Translations under genes and position numbers: made by a program
Assembly (NCBI RefSeq): GCF_000176135.1
Contig: NZ_ACZN01000014.1
Coordinates: 334,615-398,614 of the forward strand
Length of the DNA: 64,000 bases
DNA from: Vibrio coralliilyticus ATCC BAA-450
Lineage (GTDB): Bacteria; Pseudomonadota; Gammaproteobacteria; Enterobacterales; Vibrionaceae
Reading direction: 5' to 3'
In this document: positions 18,509 to 28,508 of the stretch, in pieces
How the letters are laid out: each line of letters starts with the position of its first letter
Numbering within the stretch: position 1 is the stretch's first letter
Notes under the pieces: model-generated
Told to the model about the DNA's origin: nothing
What the model saw: the letters and a program-made list of their open reading frames with translations, nothing else
The model's database searches: none

Positions 18509-19159
18509 CTACCTTGACATAACCGTCCACAATCGATAATCAATCACCGAACTGAGTGCAACGACTGGAGTCGACAGTGCCTGACTCACCTGCCACACTT
18601 CTTTCAACGCCATGATCTCCCCACCCCCATCGGTCATCAACGACATCGCGACGATTGGAGGCAGCTTGGCCCACCGGACCAAATCGGCGCTCGCCTCTGC
18701 CAAGCCTTGGCGACCCAACAAACCATTCGGATCCACCAAAATGGGAAAGACATGCCCTGGCTTAACTAAGTCGAAACTGCTCGATAATGGGTTAGCGAGA
18801 ACACGAATCGTCTGCCAACGTTCGGCTTCACTCACACCATAATGTCGCCCCCACCTGGCATTGACTGACACCGTGAACGCCGGCCCCGCTGTGCTCTGGT
18901 GCGAGCCCATCATCAGAGGCAATCCGCACCGCGCCGCCGTCGACTGATCAACCGCCACAGAAACGTGCCCAGAGCCTAGGCTCATCAACTGCGACACGTG
19001 CGCTCGCTTGATCGTGGATGCCGGGTAGTTGAGCAGCGTCCCTCTTCCACCACGGTCATCGTACACCATGAATCCGCTCCCTTGTGCCGCCGCCGCGATC
19101 ACTCTCGACACTGCCTCCTTACCCGAAAGCGTCGCCCTATGTTCCTCATTGCTGTCCAT
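18509..19159 (-). CDS. DHBP-synthase (RibB)-like protein with lost metal-binding residues
   Basis: 216 aa, the length of RibB (3,4-dihydroxy-2-butanone 4-phosphate synthase). Shared features are GSGHVSVAV, the STAGPAFTVSV loop, KPGHVFPI and LMTDGGGEIM. However, the catalytic acidic loop normally reading DRENEGD is DRGGRGTL here, and the GHTEA motif carrying the metal-binding His reads GLAEA. The protein keeps the fold but probably not the reaction. The ATG at 19159 has GGGAG upstream and gives RibB length; an ATG at 19237 lacks a ribosome site. It is a pseudoenzyme candidate rather than a riboflavin gene. Confidence 0.7.
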   Translation of the reverse strand: MDSNEEHRATLSGKEAVSRVIAAAAQGSGFMVYDDRGGRGTLLNYPASTIKRAHVSQLMSLGSGHVSVAVDQSTAARCGLPLMMGSHQSTAGPAFTVSVNARWGRHYGVSEAERWQTIRVLANPLSSSFDLVKPGHVFPILVDPNGLLGRQGLAEASADLVRWAKLPPIVAMSLMTDGGGEIMALKEVWQVSQALSTPVVALSSVIDYRLWTVMSR

Positions 19160-19259
19160 GACGCTCCCTGTTGACCGTGGCCGATACGCTCTGACATTGT
19201 ATCTGCTATCCACCCGGTGCCTAGCGCTAGACAGCATTAATAAGGATAAATAACCCTTG

Positions 19260-20954
19260 TCAGATCTGGAACTTGCGGATATTCATATACAAGTCGTCCA
19301 CCCCTCCAGCGATCGCTTCACTCTCGTCAGCGGTATTGTGGGTTTCCGTGGCCGTCTGCTCGGCCATCATGCGAATGCTCTCGAGGTTGCTGTTGATTTC
19401 ATTCGCAACAGAGGATTGCTCTTCGGCAGCCGTCGCGATCTGCAGATTCAAACTGGCGATTTGTCCGACCGCTTCTGCCGCATCAGAAAAGGTTGCCGCC
19501 GCCTCTGAGCTCTTCTCTAAGCACACTCTCGCGGTATCGTTACCGCGCTGCATGCTGGTGATGGCGTTTTGCGCTTCGGTTTTCAGGCGCTCCACCAATT
19601 CTTGGATATCCACGGTAGCCACCTGAGTGCGCTGCGCAAGCACACGGACTTCGTCTGCCACCACCGCAAACCCGCGACCCGTGTCCCCCGCCCTCGCAGC
19701 TTCAATAGCCGCGTTCAATGCCAACAAGTTAGTTTGCTCAGCAATGCCTTGGATAGACTCTAATACCTGCCCAATGTTGTTGGTCTCAGCCACCAAGTTT
19801 TCTATCACCGTCGAGGAGGTGGAGACTTCGTCGGCCAACGACTGGATGACCGACTGTGTCGCGACCGCGTCACGTTGACCATCCATCACCCGCTGTTTGA
19901 CTTGATCAGTGACCGACGAGGCATTGGCCGTACTGGTGGCCACTTCCTGCGTCGTGTAGTGCATCTGTGTGATCGCCGTCGCCACTTGTTCAATGTCACT
20001 GCGCTGCTGCTCTACGTTCGACAGCATACGCTGCATCGAGTCTTTAGCCGACTGCGACGACTGGCCCAATTGATGGGTTTGCGTATGGATGCTTTCCAGC
20101 GTTCCTGTCAGTACCGACAAGAATTGGTTGAACGCGCCCGCCACTTTCCCAGTCTCATCGCGATGCGTCGCATCAAGGCGTACTCTTAAATCACCGTCAC
20201 CGTCTGCCACTTGTTGAAGGCGCTCGATCAACGTCAAGATTGGGTTGCGTATCGCGCGAGTGACCATCAATGGCAATAAAATACTCAAGACCACTGAGGC
20301 GACAAGCAACACCGTCATGCCTTGGATGGCGTGCTTTTCATCGGCTTCCGCTTGCCGTGCGCTGGCAAGCGTGAAATCTTGGATCTGCTCTAGAATAGCA
20401 ATCAACTGCCGATCCAGCTGGTCTTCTAATGCCTCAACCTGCACCGATTGGGTCAGCATCTCATCGATGCGGCCCTGCTCACCCAACAAGAGCACCGCGT
20501 CGACTTGTGACAGCAAGGTATCGTACGCGCTCTCAACCTGTTCGAGTTTCATCAGAATATCTTGAAACGCGGCTTTCGCTGCCGGGGAGTGCAGCAGTGG
20601 CATCACATCTTTGATGAACTGCTCTGCATCGATAATTTCCGCTTCGGTTTTGAGCGTCAAATCGTGCACCTTGTTTTTGTATTGGATAAACGCGTCTTTG
20701 GAGCCCAAACCTTGCTCTAACCGAATCGCTTTGACCATCGCGCGTTCAAAATAGATGGCTTGTTCGAGCTGGTGCTCAGTGATCACTGTGAGTTTTTTCA
20801 TCAAAGGAATGTCTTCTTCGGCGATCTCGACCAGCTCGTTGCCGATCTTATTCATTTGACTGAGTGCATACCAGCCCATCACCACCATGATCAGCAGCTG
20901 CGCCGCCCCCATCAGAAAGACTTTTTGACCAATATTGAGTTTTGTTAGCATCAT
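19260..20954 (-). CDS. Methyl-accepting chemotaxis protein, helical sensor type
   Basis: 565 aa from the ATG at 20954, preceded by AAGGGGA; the frame is open 39 codons upstream without support. Transmembrane helix 1 is at residues 12-32. The periplasmic part (about 180 residues) is entirely helical with no Cache motif (4HB/HBM-like). Transmembrane helix 2 is near residue 215, followed by HAMP and the signalling domain with [19 protein letters not shown]. The ligand is unknown. A flavin-family-like pseudoenzyme gene lies downstream on the same strand, about 100 bases away. Confidence 0.92.
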   Translation of the reverse strand: MMLTKLNIGQKVFLMGAAQLLIMVVMGWYALSQMNKIGNELVEIAEEDIPLMKKLTVITEHQLEQAIYFERAMVKAIRLEQGLGSKDAFIQYKNKVHDLTLKTEAEIIDAEQFIKDVMPLLHSPAAKAAFQDILMKLEQVESAYDTLLSQVDAVLLLGEQGRIDEMLTQSVQVEALEDQLDRQLIAILEQIQDFTLASARQAEADEKHAIQGMTVLLVASVVLSILLPLMVTRAIRNPILTLIERLQQVADGDGDLRVRLDATHRDETGKVAGAFNQFLSVLTGTLESIHTQTHQLGQSSQSAKDSMQRMLSNVEQQRSDIEQVATAITQMHYTTQEVATSTANASSVTDQVKQRVMDGQRDAVATQSVIQSLADEVSTSSTVIENLVAETNNIGQVLESIQGIAEQTNLLALNAAIEAARAGDTGRGFAVVADEVRVLAQRTQVATVDIQELVERLKTEAQNAITSMQRGNDTARVCLEKSSEAAATFSDAAEAVGQIASLNLQIATAAEEQSSVANEINSNLESIRMMAEQTATETHNTADESEAIAGGVDDLYMNIRKFQI

Positions 20955-21223
20955 TTTCCCCTTTGCGGGGCCATCGTATACACGTGGCCACACTCTACCG
21001 TGAGTGATACACGCCAAATGGACCCACCCTTCACGCTCTTGTGGCGCATTGTCAGTGGATCTGGCGCTCAAAGTCAGCCGCTACTTCTGTGAGTAGGTGT
21101 CGCTGAGATCTAGCCAGTGTCTCCCGTGCAAGACGCCGATAGCAAGAGGATGCTCCTGTGACGTCCATAGGTTAAGTGTTAACAGAAAATGTTCGAATGT
21201 CAAACTGATTTCATAGTATCCCT

Positions 21224-22483
21224 CTAGGCACTGCGTACGTCGTTCACCCATTCTTTAGATGACTGGCTGCAACTCAGGATCTGCGCATATTCTAAGCTCA
21301 TCGCCAACCGCACACGCTCTAAAGAACGCCAGTCAGAACGTTCAATGGCTTCGATGATCTGCAAACACATGCCCAATTGGCCCGATCTGGCCACCAACGC
21401 CTCTTCAATCACGGGCGCCACCGGCAAGTGCGACAGCACGTCCTCAATCGCCATGTCGAGCATGCCGTCAATCAATGACAGCAACCCACACAAATACGCC
21501 GATTCCGAAACACTCGTTTCACCCACTTCATGCACCAGACTTTCTAAACATTTGGCACGCTCCAACGACTGCTTGCACAAGATATCCGGTTTGCCCGGCG
21601 CCAAAGCCGACACTATGGTATAGGACACAAACTTGCGGATACGATCGTCCCCCAGATAATGGAGCGACTGCTCAATGCAGCGGATCGGGGTGCGCAGCAA
21701 CGCACTGTTGTTGACAAAATTCAGTAATTGCACCGAAAACACTGGGTTGCGCGAAATCACGTCATTGATCGCCGCATGATCGATTTCCCGCTTCGCCACT
21801 AAGTTGGACAGTTTGAACAGGTCAATGGTTGACGCCGACACCTTCTTGCGCGAAATCACTTCGGGTTTTTGAAAGAAATATCCCTGAAATAACTCAAAAC
21901 CACACTGCTGAGCGCGCGCAAACTCCTCGTAAGTCTCCACTTTTTCCGCTAAGAAGACGATCGCCGTACTCTTGAGCGTCGCAATCCATCGAGCACACTC
22001 CTCAAATGGCATCATCTGGACATCAATTTTGATGATGTCAACCAACGGGTAAAAGCGCTCCCAAGCCTGGCTAGGATGAAAATCATCCAATGCCAGCGTA
22101 TAACCTTGAGCGTGGAGCTCTGTCAGTGCCGCAAACAACGCATCATCGGGCGGGCAGGTTTCCAGAACTTCAATCACGATTTCTTCGTTAGGAAAGTCCA
22201 GCGGAACACCCGCCAACAGACTGTTGTAGTCAAAATTGACAAACCCCTTTTGCCCCTCCAAAGTCCGGCTTTGATAGGTCAAAAACTGCTCCGCTAAAAT
22301 CTGCAAGGTGGCATGTTCTGAGCGAACCCCTACCGGAAACTGGTTGTCACTACCTCCGCGGTACAGCAGTTCATAGGCCACCAGCTGGCGTTCGATGTCA
22401 AGAATAGGTTGTCTCGCCACCATGGAACAGGCAGCAGGGTGGCACGCTTCGGTCGAGCGCGCTGTCGGGGACGTTGCATTCAT
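21224..22483 (-). CDS. EAL-HDOD signalling protein
   Basis: 419 aa. The ATG at 22483 has GGAG seven bases upstream and is preferred to starts at 22495 and 22543. Residues 20-210 are an EAL-type domain with YELLYRGG, FVNFD, EVLE, LDDFHPS, IKID, AEKVET and FQGYFF; the residues needed for c-di-GMP hydrolysis are largely present, though the DDFG glycine is His. Residues 215-400 are an HDOD domain. This YuxH/CdgJ-type architecture affects motility and biofilm in vibrios, which fits the two adjacent chemoreceptors. Confidence 0.88.
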   Translation of the reverse strand: MNATSPTARSTEACHPAACSMVARQPILDIERQLVAYELLYRGGSDNQFPVGVRSEHATLQILAEQFLTYQSRTLEGQKGFVNFDYNSLLAGVPLDFPNEEIVIEVLETCPPDDALFAALTELHAQGYTLALDDFHPSQAWERFYPLVDIIKIDVQMMPFEECARWIATLKSTAIVFLAEKVETYEEFARAQQCGFELFQGYFFQKPEVISRKKVSASTIDLFKLSNLVAKREIDHAAINDVISRNPVFSVQLLNFVNNSALLRTPIRCIEQSLHYLGDDRIRKFVSYTIVSALAPGKPDILCKQSLERAKCLESLVHEVGETSVSESAYLCGLLSLIDGMLDMAIEDVLSHLPVAPVIEEALVARSGQLGMCLQIIEAIERSDWRSLERVRLAMSLEYAQILSCSQSSKEWVNDVRSA

Positions 22484-22679
22484 GGTGCACTCCATAGCAA
22501 GTATCACTAAAGTATAGTGTGTTTGCGTCAACATGCTGCCCACGGACGCCTGCTTGGTGTTCGAGCATCATCGCCACTCACCAAGTCTGGTTTTGCACAC
22601 CCTATTTATATCCCCTAAGCTATATTGATAGTATTATAGATAACCATTATCCTCTTGCCCAACTTTGAAGGAATAGCCG

Positions 22680-23465
22680 GTGTCCCCTCGTTCCCTTTAC
22701 CTTGCGCTGTATCGCCTCTGGCAACTCGTTTATTGGCGTCCGCTGTGGTTGCTGTTGTGCGCACTTCCCAGTCACGCACAGTACCCGCATCGCCCCCTTT
22801 ATTTCGCTATAGGAGAGTGGCCCCCTTACACCTCGACGCACGGGCAGGGAGGGTTGCTTGAACCGATCATCCAAGACATTTTTGAACACGCCGGTTATCA
22901 GGTCCACTTTCATTACTTCCCGTGGGGGCGAAGCTTAAAACTCGTCGATCGAGGTAAGTATCACGCCACGTTTCCGTGGTACCGTTCTGAAATCCACTCA
23001 TCCGATCTGCTCGTTTCACCAAGCCCAATCAACCACACTCGAACCGTGTTCTTTCATCGTCAAAGCACACCGTTGCACTGGCAAACCTTCGCCGATCTCG
23101 CCGCCTATCGAATTGGGTCTGTGGGCGGCTACACGGTGACGAAGCGGCTGCATCGCCACGACGTCACCACTCTGCCCTCCATGGATCAGCGCGAGAATTT
23201 TCAAAAGCTCTACCATGGCCGAGTGGATCTCATCGCCGCCGAAGAGCGGGTGGGGGCTTATTGGGTGGCGAAGGTCTTTCGTGAGCACGCCCCCAGCGTG
23301 CAACGTGATCCTCACCCCGTTCTGGAAGAACCCATGCACGTCCTATTTCACCACAATGCTTTCGGGCAAGAGTTGAGCCACGTGTTTGAGCAAGGCCTTC
23401 AACGCCTTATCACCAGTGGTTGCTATCGTGCATTACTCAACCGACAGTCTTGCCAAAAACAGTAG
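22680..23465 (+). CDS. Periplasmic solute-binding protein, SBP_bac_3 family
   Basis: 261 aa from a GTG with AAGGA eight bases upstream. It has an N-terminal signal or anchor (LWLLLCALPSHA), then the SBP_bac_3 pattern: FAIGEWPPYTS, GLLEPIIQDIFEHAGYQVHFHYFPWGRSL, and YRIGSVGGYTVTKRL. No permease or ATPase gene is nearby, so it may be an orphan sensor protein rather than a transport component. Such orphan SBPs are common beside vibrio signalling genes. Ligand unknown. Confidence 0.82.
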   Translation: MSPRSLYLALYRLWQLVYWRPLWLLLCALPSHAQYPHRPLYFAIGEWPPYTSTHGQGGLLEPIIQDIFEHAGYQVHFHYFPWGRSLKLVDRGKYHATFPWYRSEIHSSDLLVSPSPINHTRTVFFHRQSTPLHWQTFADLAAYRIGSVGGYTVTKRLHRHDVTTLPSMDQRENFQKLYHGRVDLIAAEERVGAYWVAKVFREHAPSVQRDPHPVLEEPMHVLFHHNAFGQELSHVFEQGLQRLITSGCYRALLNRQSCQKQ

Positions 23466-23474
23466 CCCTGCGTG

Positions 23475-23714
23475 CTACTCAGCCGAGCGGGACGTCAACG
23501 CTTTCAGCCCCGTGAGGATCTCATCAACACTCAATCCGCTGCACCTGATGCGTTCAACAATCGACGCCAGCGCCGCTTCTCGCTCGCGCGTGCGGTGCTC
23601 TTGCACCACCGTCTGAAGATTGCTCAATGCCACCTCCAATTCTTCAAGTGATAGCGAGCGAAGACACGCTCGCAAACGACGTACGTGCCGTAATGTCGCC
23701 AACTGATTCGACAT
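23475..23714 (-). CDS. Truncated H-NS family protein (oligomerisation domain only)
   Basis: 79 aa. LRHVRRLRACLRSLSLEELE and VALSNLQTVVQEHRTREREA match the N-terminal dimerisation helices of H-NS/VicH. The linker (ASIVERIRCSGLSVDEILTGLK) matches the second oligomerisation site. The protein stops there, so the whole C-terminal DNA-binding domain (with its QGR-type loop) is missing. AAGGAG lies 5-6 bases before the ATG. Short H-NS forms such as H-NST bind H-NS and relieve silencing. The gene converges on the SBP gene with 9 bases between stops. Confidence 0.75.
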   Translation of the reverse strand: MSNQLATLRHVRRLRACLRSLSLEELEVALSNLQTVVQEHRTREREAALASIVERIRCSGLSVDEILTGLKALTSRSAE

Positions 23715-24086
23715 CCATGCTCCTTACTGTTCCCAACCATGCGTTGTCACCAGCCTGCCCTTTCCACTCAAAGGATGGAGTTATTAAACATTATTATAGG
23801 TTATTCGCCCTTCTCGCCCGGTAAGCAAGATTTCTTCGTGACTGTCAAACCATTTAGTTATAGTGCGTTAAAAACTGACCTTGGTGCGATTAATAAACGC
23901 TAATAACTCCCGCTTTCGTCTTCCTCGGGTTAGCTTGTGTCTCGCGAACACTTCCTCTCCTTACTCCTGGCCCCCACCAGATGAGTAAGGTTGTTCGCAG
24001 TATGAACCATAGTATTGCCAAAACCCTAGGCGGTGGGTTGACACACCCACTGCCTATTTGGGTTGCCATCGATGCCAGGAGATCCC
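23715..24086. other. Intergenic region between hns-like and oppA-like genes
   Basis: 372 bases holding the presumed divergent promoters of both genes. No repeat, RNA or small gene was supported. Confidence 0.5.
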
Positions 24087-25712
24087 ATGACACAGCTCGC
24101 TTTGCTGCTATTATGCGTCAGTGGGTGGGTCAGCGTAACGGCCACAGCCTCACCGCTGCCCTCCTTGGCTGACACCCCACAAACCCTCACACTCGGTAAC
24201 GGGACCGAAGTCGCGACTCTGGATCCACATAAGGCTCAAGGTGTCCCAGAAAGTCGTATCTTACGAGACCTGTTTGAAGGCTTAGTCCGGCTCAGCCCCT
24301 CAGGGGAAATCGTGCCCGGTGTCGCACAAAGCTGGTCCCACGAGGCCCATCAACGATACCGGTTCTCTCTTAGACACAATGCGCGTTGGTCCAATGGAGA
24401 TCCCGTGACTGCCACCGACTTCGTGTACAGCTTTCGCCGCGCTGTCGACCCTCAGACTGCGTCTTCCTACGCTTGGTATCTCTCGCTTGCCCATATCCGC
24501 AATGCCCACGCCATCGCACAAGGCAAAGCCAATCCAGACACACTGGGCGTCAGTGCCCCCGACCCCTTCACGCTCGTGATCACACTCGATGCCCCGACCC
24601 CCTATTTCTTGGCGACCCTCGCCCATACAACCCTACTGCCTGTTCATATGGCCACAGTGACACAGTATGGCGACCGTTGGACACAGCCCGAACACTTGGT
24701 CTCCAACGGCGCGTACCAATTACACCACTGGACGGTCAATGAAGCGATTGATCTCACGCGTAATCCCTACTACTGGGACAATATCCATACCGCCATCGAT
24801 CGCGTCCGCTACCTCTCTTTAGAGGATCCCACCTCCGAATTATTTCGTTTCTTGACCGGGGAAATCGATGTGACCTCCACCGTGCCCATCGAACACTTCA
24901 CCCGTCTTTTGCACGAACGCCCCAAACAACTATGGGTCCAACCCGCACTTTGTACGGAATTTCTACAATTTAACCCCCAGCGAGCGCCTTTCAATGACCG
25001 CCGCGTACGGCGAGCCTTATCTTGGGCGATCGATCGCCATGTCATCACCGAACGACTGCTTCGCCAAGGCCAGACACCTGCTTACACCTTCGTGCCTGAT
25101 CACATCGCCGGGTACACGCCTTGGGTTCCTGAGTACGCGACCCTGAGCCAAGCGCAAAGGGAGACCCAAGCCCGGCAATGGCTCAAGGAAGCCGGGGTTG
25201 ACCAGCGACATCCGTTAGAGTTCACCGTGCTCTACAACACCTCTGACACCAACAAAAAAGTGATGATCGCCGTGGCCTCAATGTGGCATCACGTTCTTGG
25301 GATCAAGGTACACCTTCAAAATCAAGAGTGGAAAGCGTACCTGTCCACAATGTCCCAGGGGGACTACGACGTTGCTCGGTCCGCGTGGTGCGCGGACTAC
25401 AACGATGCCAGTGCCATGCTCAGCTACCTAGAAAGCGGCAACTTAGGCGGCCATCAGTTTGCCGATCCCCACTATGACGCGTTAGTGGTAGCCGCCAACC
25501 ACAGTCACAACGACGAAGAACGTCGCGAAGGGTACCGCCAAGCGGAACACTATCTCCTGGACGCTATGCCCATCGCCCCGCTATTTTTCCCCGTTCGCGC
25601 CCACTTAGTCTCACCGGAAATCCAAGGCCTGCTGCCCCGACAAGCAGGCCCGATGTCGAGCCAGAATTTGTTCCGCCTCCAGTGGGTATCAGGCGCCTCG
25701 AACGATCCCTAA
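24087..25712 (+). CDS. OppA-type oligopeptide-binding protein
   Basis: 541 aa from the ATG at 24087 (AGGAG upstream; a TTG at 24063 is open but weaker). Signal peptide MTQLALLLLCVSGWVSVTATA. SBP_bac_5 features in order: GTEVATLDPHKAQG, RDLFEGLVRLSPSGEIVPG, DPVTATDFVYSFRRAVDP, NPYYWDN and RRALSWAIDRHVI. It binds peptides in the periplasm for import. No oppBCDF genes follow; instead a degenerate D-Ala-D-Ala-ligase-like gene starts 95 bases downstream, which suggests a dedicated ligand, perhaps a cell-wall peptide (inference). Confidence 0.9.
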   Translation: MTQLALLLLCVSGWVSVTATASPLPSLADTPQTLTLGNGTEVATLDPHKAQGVPESRILRDLFEGLVRLSPSGEIVPGVAQSWSHEAHQRYRFSLRHNARWSNGDPVTATDFVYSFRRAVDPQTASSYAWYLSLAHIRNAHAIAQGKANPDTLGVSAPDPFTLVITLDAPTPYFLATLAHTTLLPVHMATVTQYGDRWTQPEHLVSNGAYQLHHWTVNEAIDLTRNPYYWDNIHTAIDRVRYLSLEDPTSELFRFLTGEIDVTSTVPIEHFTRLLHERPKQLWVQPALCTEFLQFNPQRAPFNDRRVRRALSWAIDRHVITERLLRQGQTPAYTFVPDHIAGYTPWVPEYATLSQAQRETQARQWLKEAGVDQRHPLEFTVLYNTSDTNKKVMIAVASMWHHVLGIKVHLQNQEWKAYLSTMSQGDYDVARSAWCADYNDASAMLSYLESGNLGGHQFADPHYDALVVAANHSHNDEERREGYRQAEHYLLDAMPIAPLFFPVRAHLVSPEIQGLLPRQAGPMSSQNLFRLQWVSGASNDP

Positions 25713-25807
25713 TTCAAGCAGCATCTATGATCACATCCCGTTATCATCAACCTTACCAGGAAAGCAACTGGTCACCAGCTTGGCTTCCCACTCTTCAGGA
25801 GACCTTC

Positions 25808-26749
25808 ATGCACATTGGCATTCTGTATTCTTCTCGTCAGCGTCACAATGAGTCGGCCGGCGATCCCCCGGCTCACCTTCATATTCAGCGTACCCTCGAC
25901 GACTTGAAATACGACACGGTACTTATTGACGGAGACAATCACCAATTGATTCAGCGACTGTCGATGGACGCCCTATCCGTGCTGGTCATTGCCGCTCAGG
26001 GCCAGTTTTTTGAAGACGGTCAGCTCCAGGGATTGTGTGACTGGCTGCAACTGCCTTATGTTGGCAGTGGGCGATGTGCCAGTACGATTTGCTACCATCC
26101 TGCATTGTTGGATCTGGTGCATTACGGCTGCCACGCCACCTACTCCGAACACATGCTGCTCAAACCGCAAGACGACACTCCGGATTATCAACAACTCACC
26201 GAGTATTTACGCAGCAAAACGCTCGATTTGGTGCCGATCTCATCGCCCGACCCGCTCGGCAATAAAACCAACATCAAGAATGCGCGGCAATTTCATCGTT
26301 ACCTCTCGCAGCACTTAGACGGGCAACGCGCTGTCATGGTGCAACCCCATCGCACTTACCTCAATCAGTATCAGGTGGTGGTGCATGACTTGCGCCTCGA
26401 CCCCACGGCAATGACCCTGTATAACGCGTCTTCCACCCTTCGTGAATCCGTCACACCCTTGACCTTGGTCAATGGGTTAAGTCAAGCCGAGCTGAGCCTG
26501 ATTGAACAAACGGTCGTCCAGTATTATCGCCAGTTGCTCCTTGAAGGCGCCGCCTTGTTTCACGTCGCGTTAAGTCCTCATCACCGCTGCCAGGTCTTGC
26601 AGATACGGACTCTGCCGTCGTTGCATCCAGACGGGGTGCTTGCCGCCTCATTCGCCGAAGAAGACACCTCCTACAGTCAGACGCTGATGTCGCTCATCAA
26701 TCGAGCAATGCACCGCCCGATGCCCGTTGTCAATGCCGACCCGATGTAA
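25808..26749 (+). CDS. D-Ala-D-Ala ligase-like protein with degenerate active site
   Basis: 313 aa, close to Ddl length. ATG 25808 has AGGAG 7 bases upstream. The Ddl fold is visible: QGQFFEDGQLQGLCDWL followed by LPYVGSGRCAST corresponds to HGxxGEDGxxQG and PYVGSG, and LQIRTLPSLHPDG corresponds to the ATP-grasp ExNTLPG region. But HG-GED is Q-FED, the metal-binding Glu-x-Asn is Gln-Ile-Arg, the upstream metal Asp is replaced, and the glycine-rich GSSxGV loop is missing. ATP-dependent ligation is therefore unlikely. It is probably co-transcribed with the peptide-binding protein. Confidence 0.65.
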   Translation: MHIGILYSSRQRHNESAGDPPAHLHIQRTLDDLKYDTVLIDGDNHQLIQRLSMDALSVLVIAAQGQFFEDGQLQGLCDWLQLPYVGSGRCASTICYHPALLDLVHYGCHATYSEHMLLKPQDDTPDYQQLTEYLRSKTLDLVPISSPDPLGNKTNIKNARQFHRYLSQHLDGQRAVMVQPHRTYLNQYQVVVHDLRLDPTAMTLYNASSTLRESVTPLTLVNGLSQAELSLIEQTVVQYYRQLLLEGAALFHVALSPHHRCQVLQIRTLPSLHPDGVLAASFAEEDTSYSQTLMSLINRAMHRPMPVVNADPM

Positions 26750-26756
26750 CACCAAC

Positions 26757-28490
26757 TTAGGTGTGGTCAGTCGGGAGAGACAACATGACTTGCGTGCCTT
26801 CCCCGACCTGACTGGCCAGGGTCAACTCCCCTCCGAGACCGTGGATCACATTGAATGCCACCGTCAACCCCATACCCCGACCATCCCCCAACGGTTTAGT
26901 CGTAAAAAAGGGATCGAGGACTCGGTGCAAATCGTCCGGGGCGATCCCCACTCCAGTGTCGGCGACCGTCAATATGACTCGGCCCGGCTCTCCATCACAT
27001 CGATACGTGATCACCGCCTCCTCATCACCACCTTGCAGAGCCTCCAATGCATTGGCGTGAAGGTTCCCAAGCGCCTGAGTCAATAGCGCAGGGTTGGTGT
27101 GGATCACCACGTCTTCAGGCACCAAATTGTCAATCCGAGGCTGACGTTCGTTTTCATAGAAATGGAGTTTAATGACTTCGTCGCAAATCAGCTTGAGCTT
27201 GCACGTTTCACGCTCCGATTGCACCCCTTGGGATAAACTGCTCAAATCGGATACAATGCTTTTGACACGCAGCAAACTCGCGCGCGAGTCGGCGATCACC
27301 GATGACAAGTCCTCAAGAATAAAGGAGACGTCTTTTTCCTTTTTGTAGTCCGCAATTTGGTCCGGGACGTCCGCTTGGCCCGATGCCGCCAGATTGCCAA
27401 TGAACTCATCGTGCATGGCGATGAGCTTCATCATCGCCTCCGCGTAATCGCTAAGGGGGGTAAAGTTCCCCAATGCAATCCCGAGCGGATTGTTGATCTC
27501 ATGGGCGATCCCCGCCGTCAAACGGCCTAAGCTGGCCATTTTCTCAGAATGCACCAACTGCTCTTTGGCCATACTGAGTTCCGCCAGCGAGGATTTGAGT
27601 CGCTGGTAGTGCTGTTTCATGCGACGCTGAGACTCCATGTTCTCCAAGATGATCTTCAGTTGCGCCGCAGCCTCCTCTAACACTTTGATTTTTGAAAAGG
27701 TAAACTTCGCCGCTTCCGCCTGATCCACCTGACAAATCACTGTACAGGAGTGCTTATCGAGCACCCAAACAGGAAATACCAACGCATGGGGCTGTGCCTC
27801 CTGCTCAGCAAACTTAATGTCCGGCTTCGTCAACGTCAGGTAAGACTGCCATAGGGTCGTCACCTCTGCCGCCAGTTCGCTGCGTTGTAGTTTGCCCTCA
27901 GGCAGGGCTTTGTAAGCCATCAGAGTATCGTCGGGATCTTTGGACTGACGCAACACGTAGGTCTGTCGGGCTCCACAAAACGCGTTCAACTCATTGACAA
28001 ACTCAGCCAACACCTGATTAGGCGATACATTGCTCCGGTTGAACTTATTGATTTTCGCCAGCAGCTTCAAATACCCCTTCTGCTGTCCCAAAGCTTTACT
28101 GATCGCCCGTTGCTTACGCAGCTCTCGCTCGATGTCGTTCTGCAGATCAGGCTGAAAAAACAACGCAGGCTCCACAATGCGATCAACATCAGAAAACGCC
28201 GCTCCCGATTCAGCGACCACCCACAGAGCAACAAAGTGGTTCTTGAGATTCTTACGCACAAATGGCACCAGATCCGCCACATAACGCTCGGTCTGCGCCT
28301 CCATGTCCACCACCACTACACCTACATTACGCGATCTAAGCCAAGCTTTAACCTGCTTGAGGTCTGCGGTATCTTCCCCGTTCAACTGGCTGAAATACGC
28401 TGGCTTTTCATCACGTTGGGAAACCACTAAGAGTTCGGTCACGACTTGTCCTTCTGGCGAATTTGAGACTACTATAACGGTAGTGCACAT
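26757..28490 (-). CDS. Sensor histidine kinase, cytoplasmic
   Basis: 577 aa. An N-terminal receiver-like region (residues 1-115, VVVVDMEAQ) lacks an obvious full phospho-acceptor set. A GAF-like part (about 150-270) and a coiled coil (280-315) precede the HisKA domain with H330 in GIAHEINNPLG. The HATPase domain has HTNPALLTQALGNLHANALEA, VADTGVGIAP, DPFFTTKPLG and GRGMGLTV. No transmembrane helix, so it senses an internal signal. The start is only 18 bases from the divergent BLUF gene, so the two share one short promoter region and probably one circuit. Confidence 0.9.
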   Translation of the reverse strand: MCTTVIVVSNSPEGQVVTELLVVSQRDEKPAYFSQLNGEDTADLKQVKAWLRSRNVGVVVVDMEAQTERYVADLVPFVRKNLKNHFVALWVVAESGAAFSDVDRIVEPALFFQPDLQNDIERELRKQRAISKALGQQKGYLKLLAKINKFNRSNVSPNQVLAEFVNELNAFCGARQTYVLRQSKDPDDTLMAYKALPEGKLQRSELAAEVTTLWQSYLTLTKPDIKFAEQEAQPHALVFPVWVLDKHSCTVICQVDQAEAAKFTFSKIKVLEEAAAQLKIILENMESQRRMKQHYQRLKSSLAELSMAKEQLVHSEKMASLGRLTAGIAHEINNPLGIALGNFTPLSDYAEAMMKLIAMHDEFIGNLAASGQADVPDQIADYKKEKDVSFILEDLSSVIADSRASLLRVKSIVSDLSSLSQGVQSERETCKLKLICDEVIKLHFYENERQPRIDNLVPEDVVIHTNPALLTQALGNLHANALEALQGGDEEAVITYRCDGEPGRVILTVADTGVGIAPDDLHRVLDPFFTTKPLGDGRGMGLTVAFNVIHGLGGELTLASQVGEGTQVMLSLPTDHT

Positions 28491-28508
28491 CTATGCATAA
28501 GGACAACT

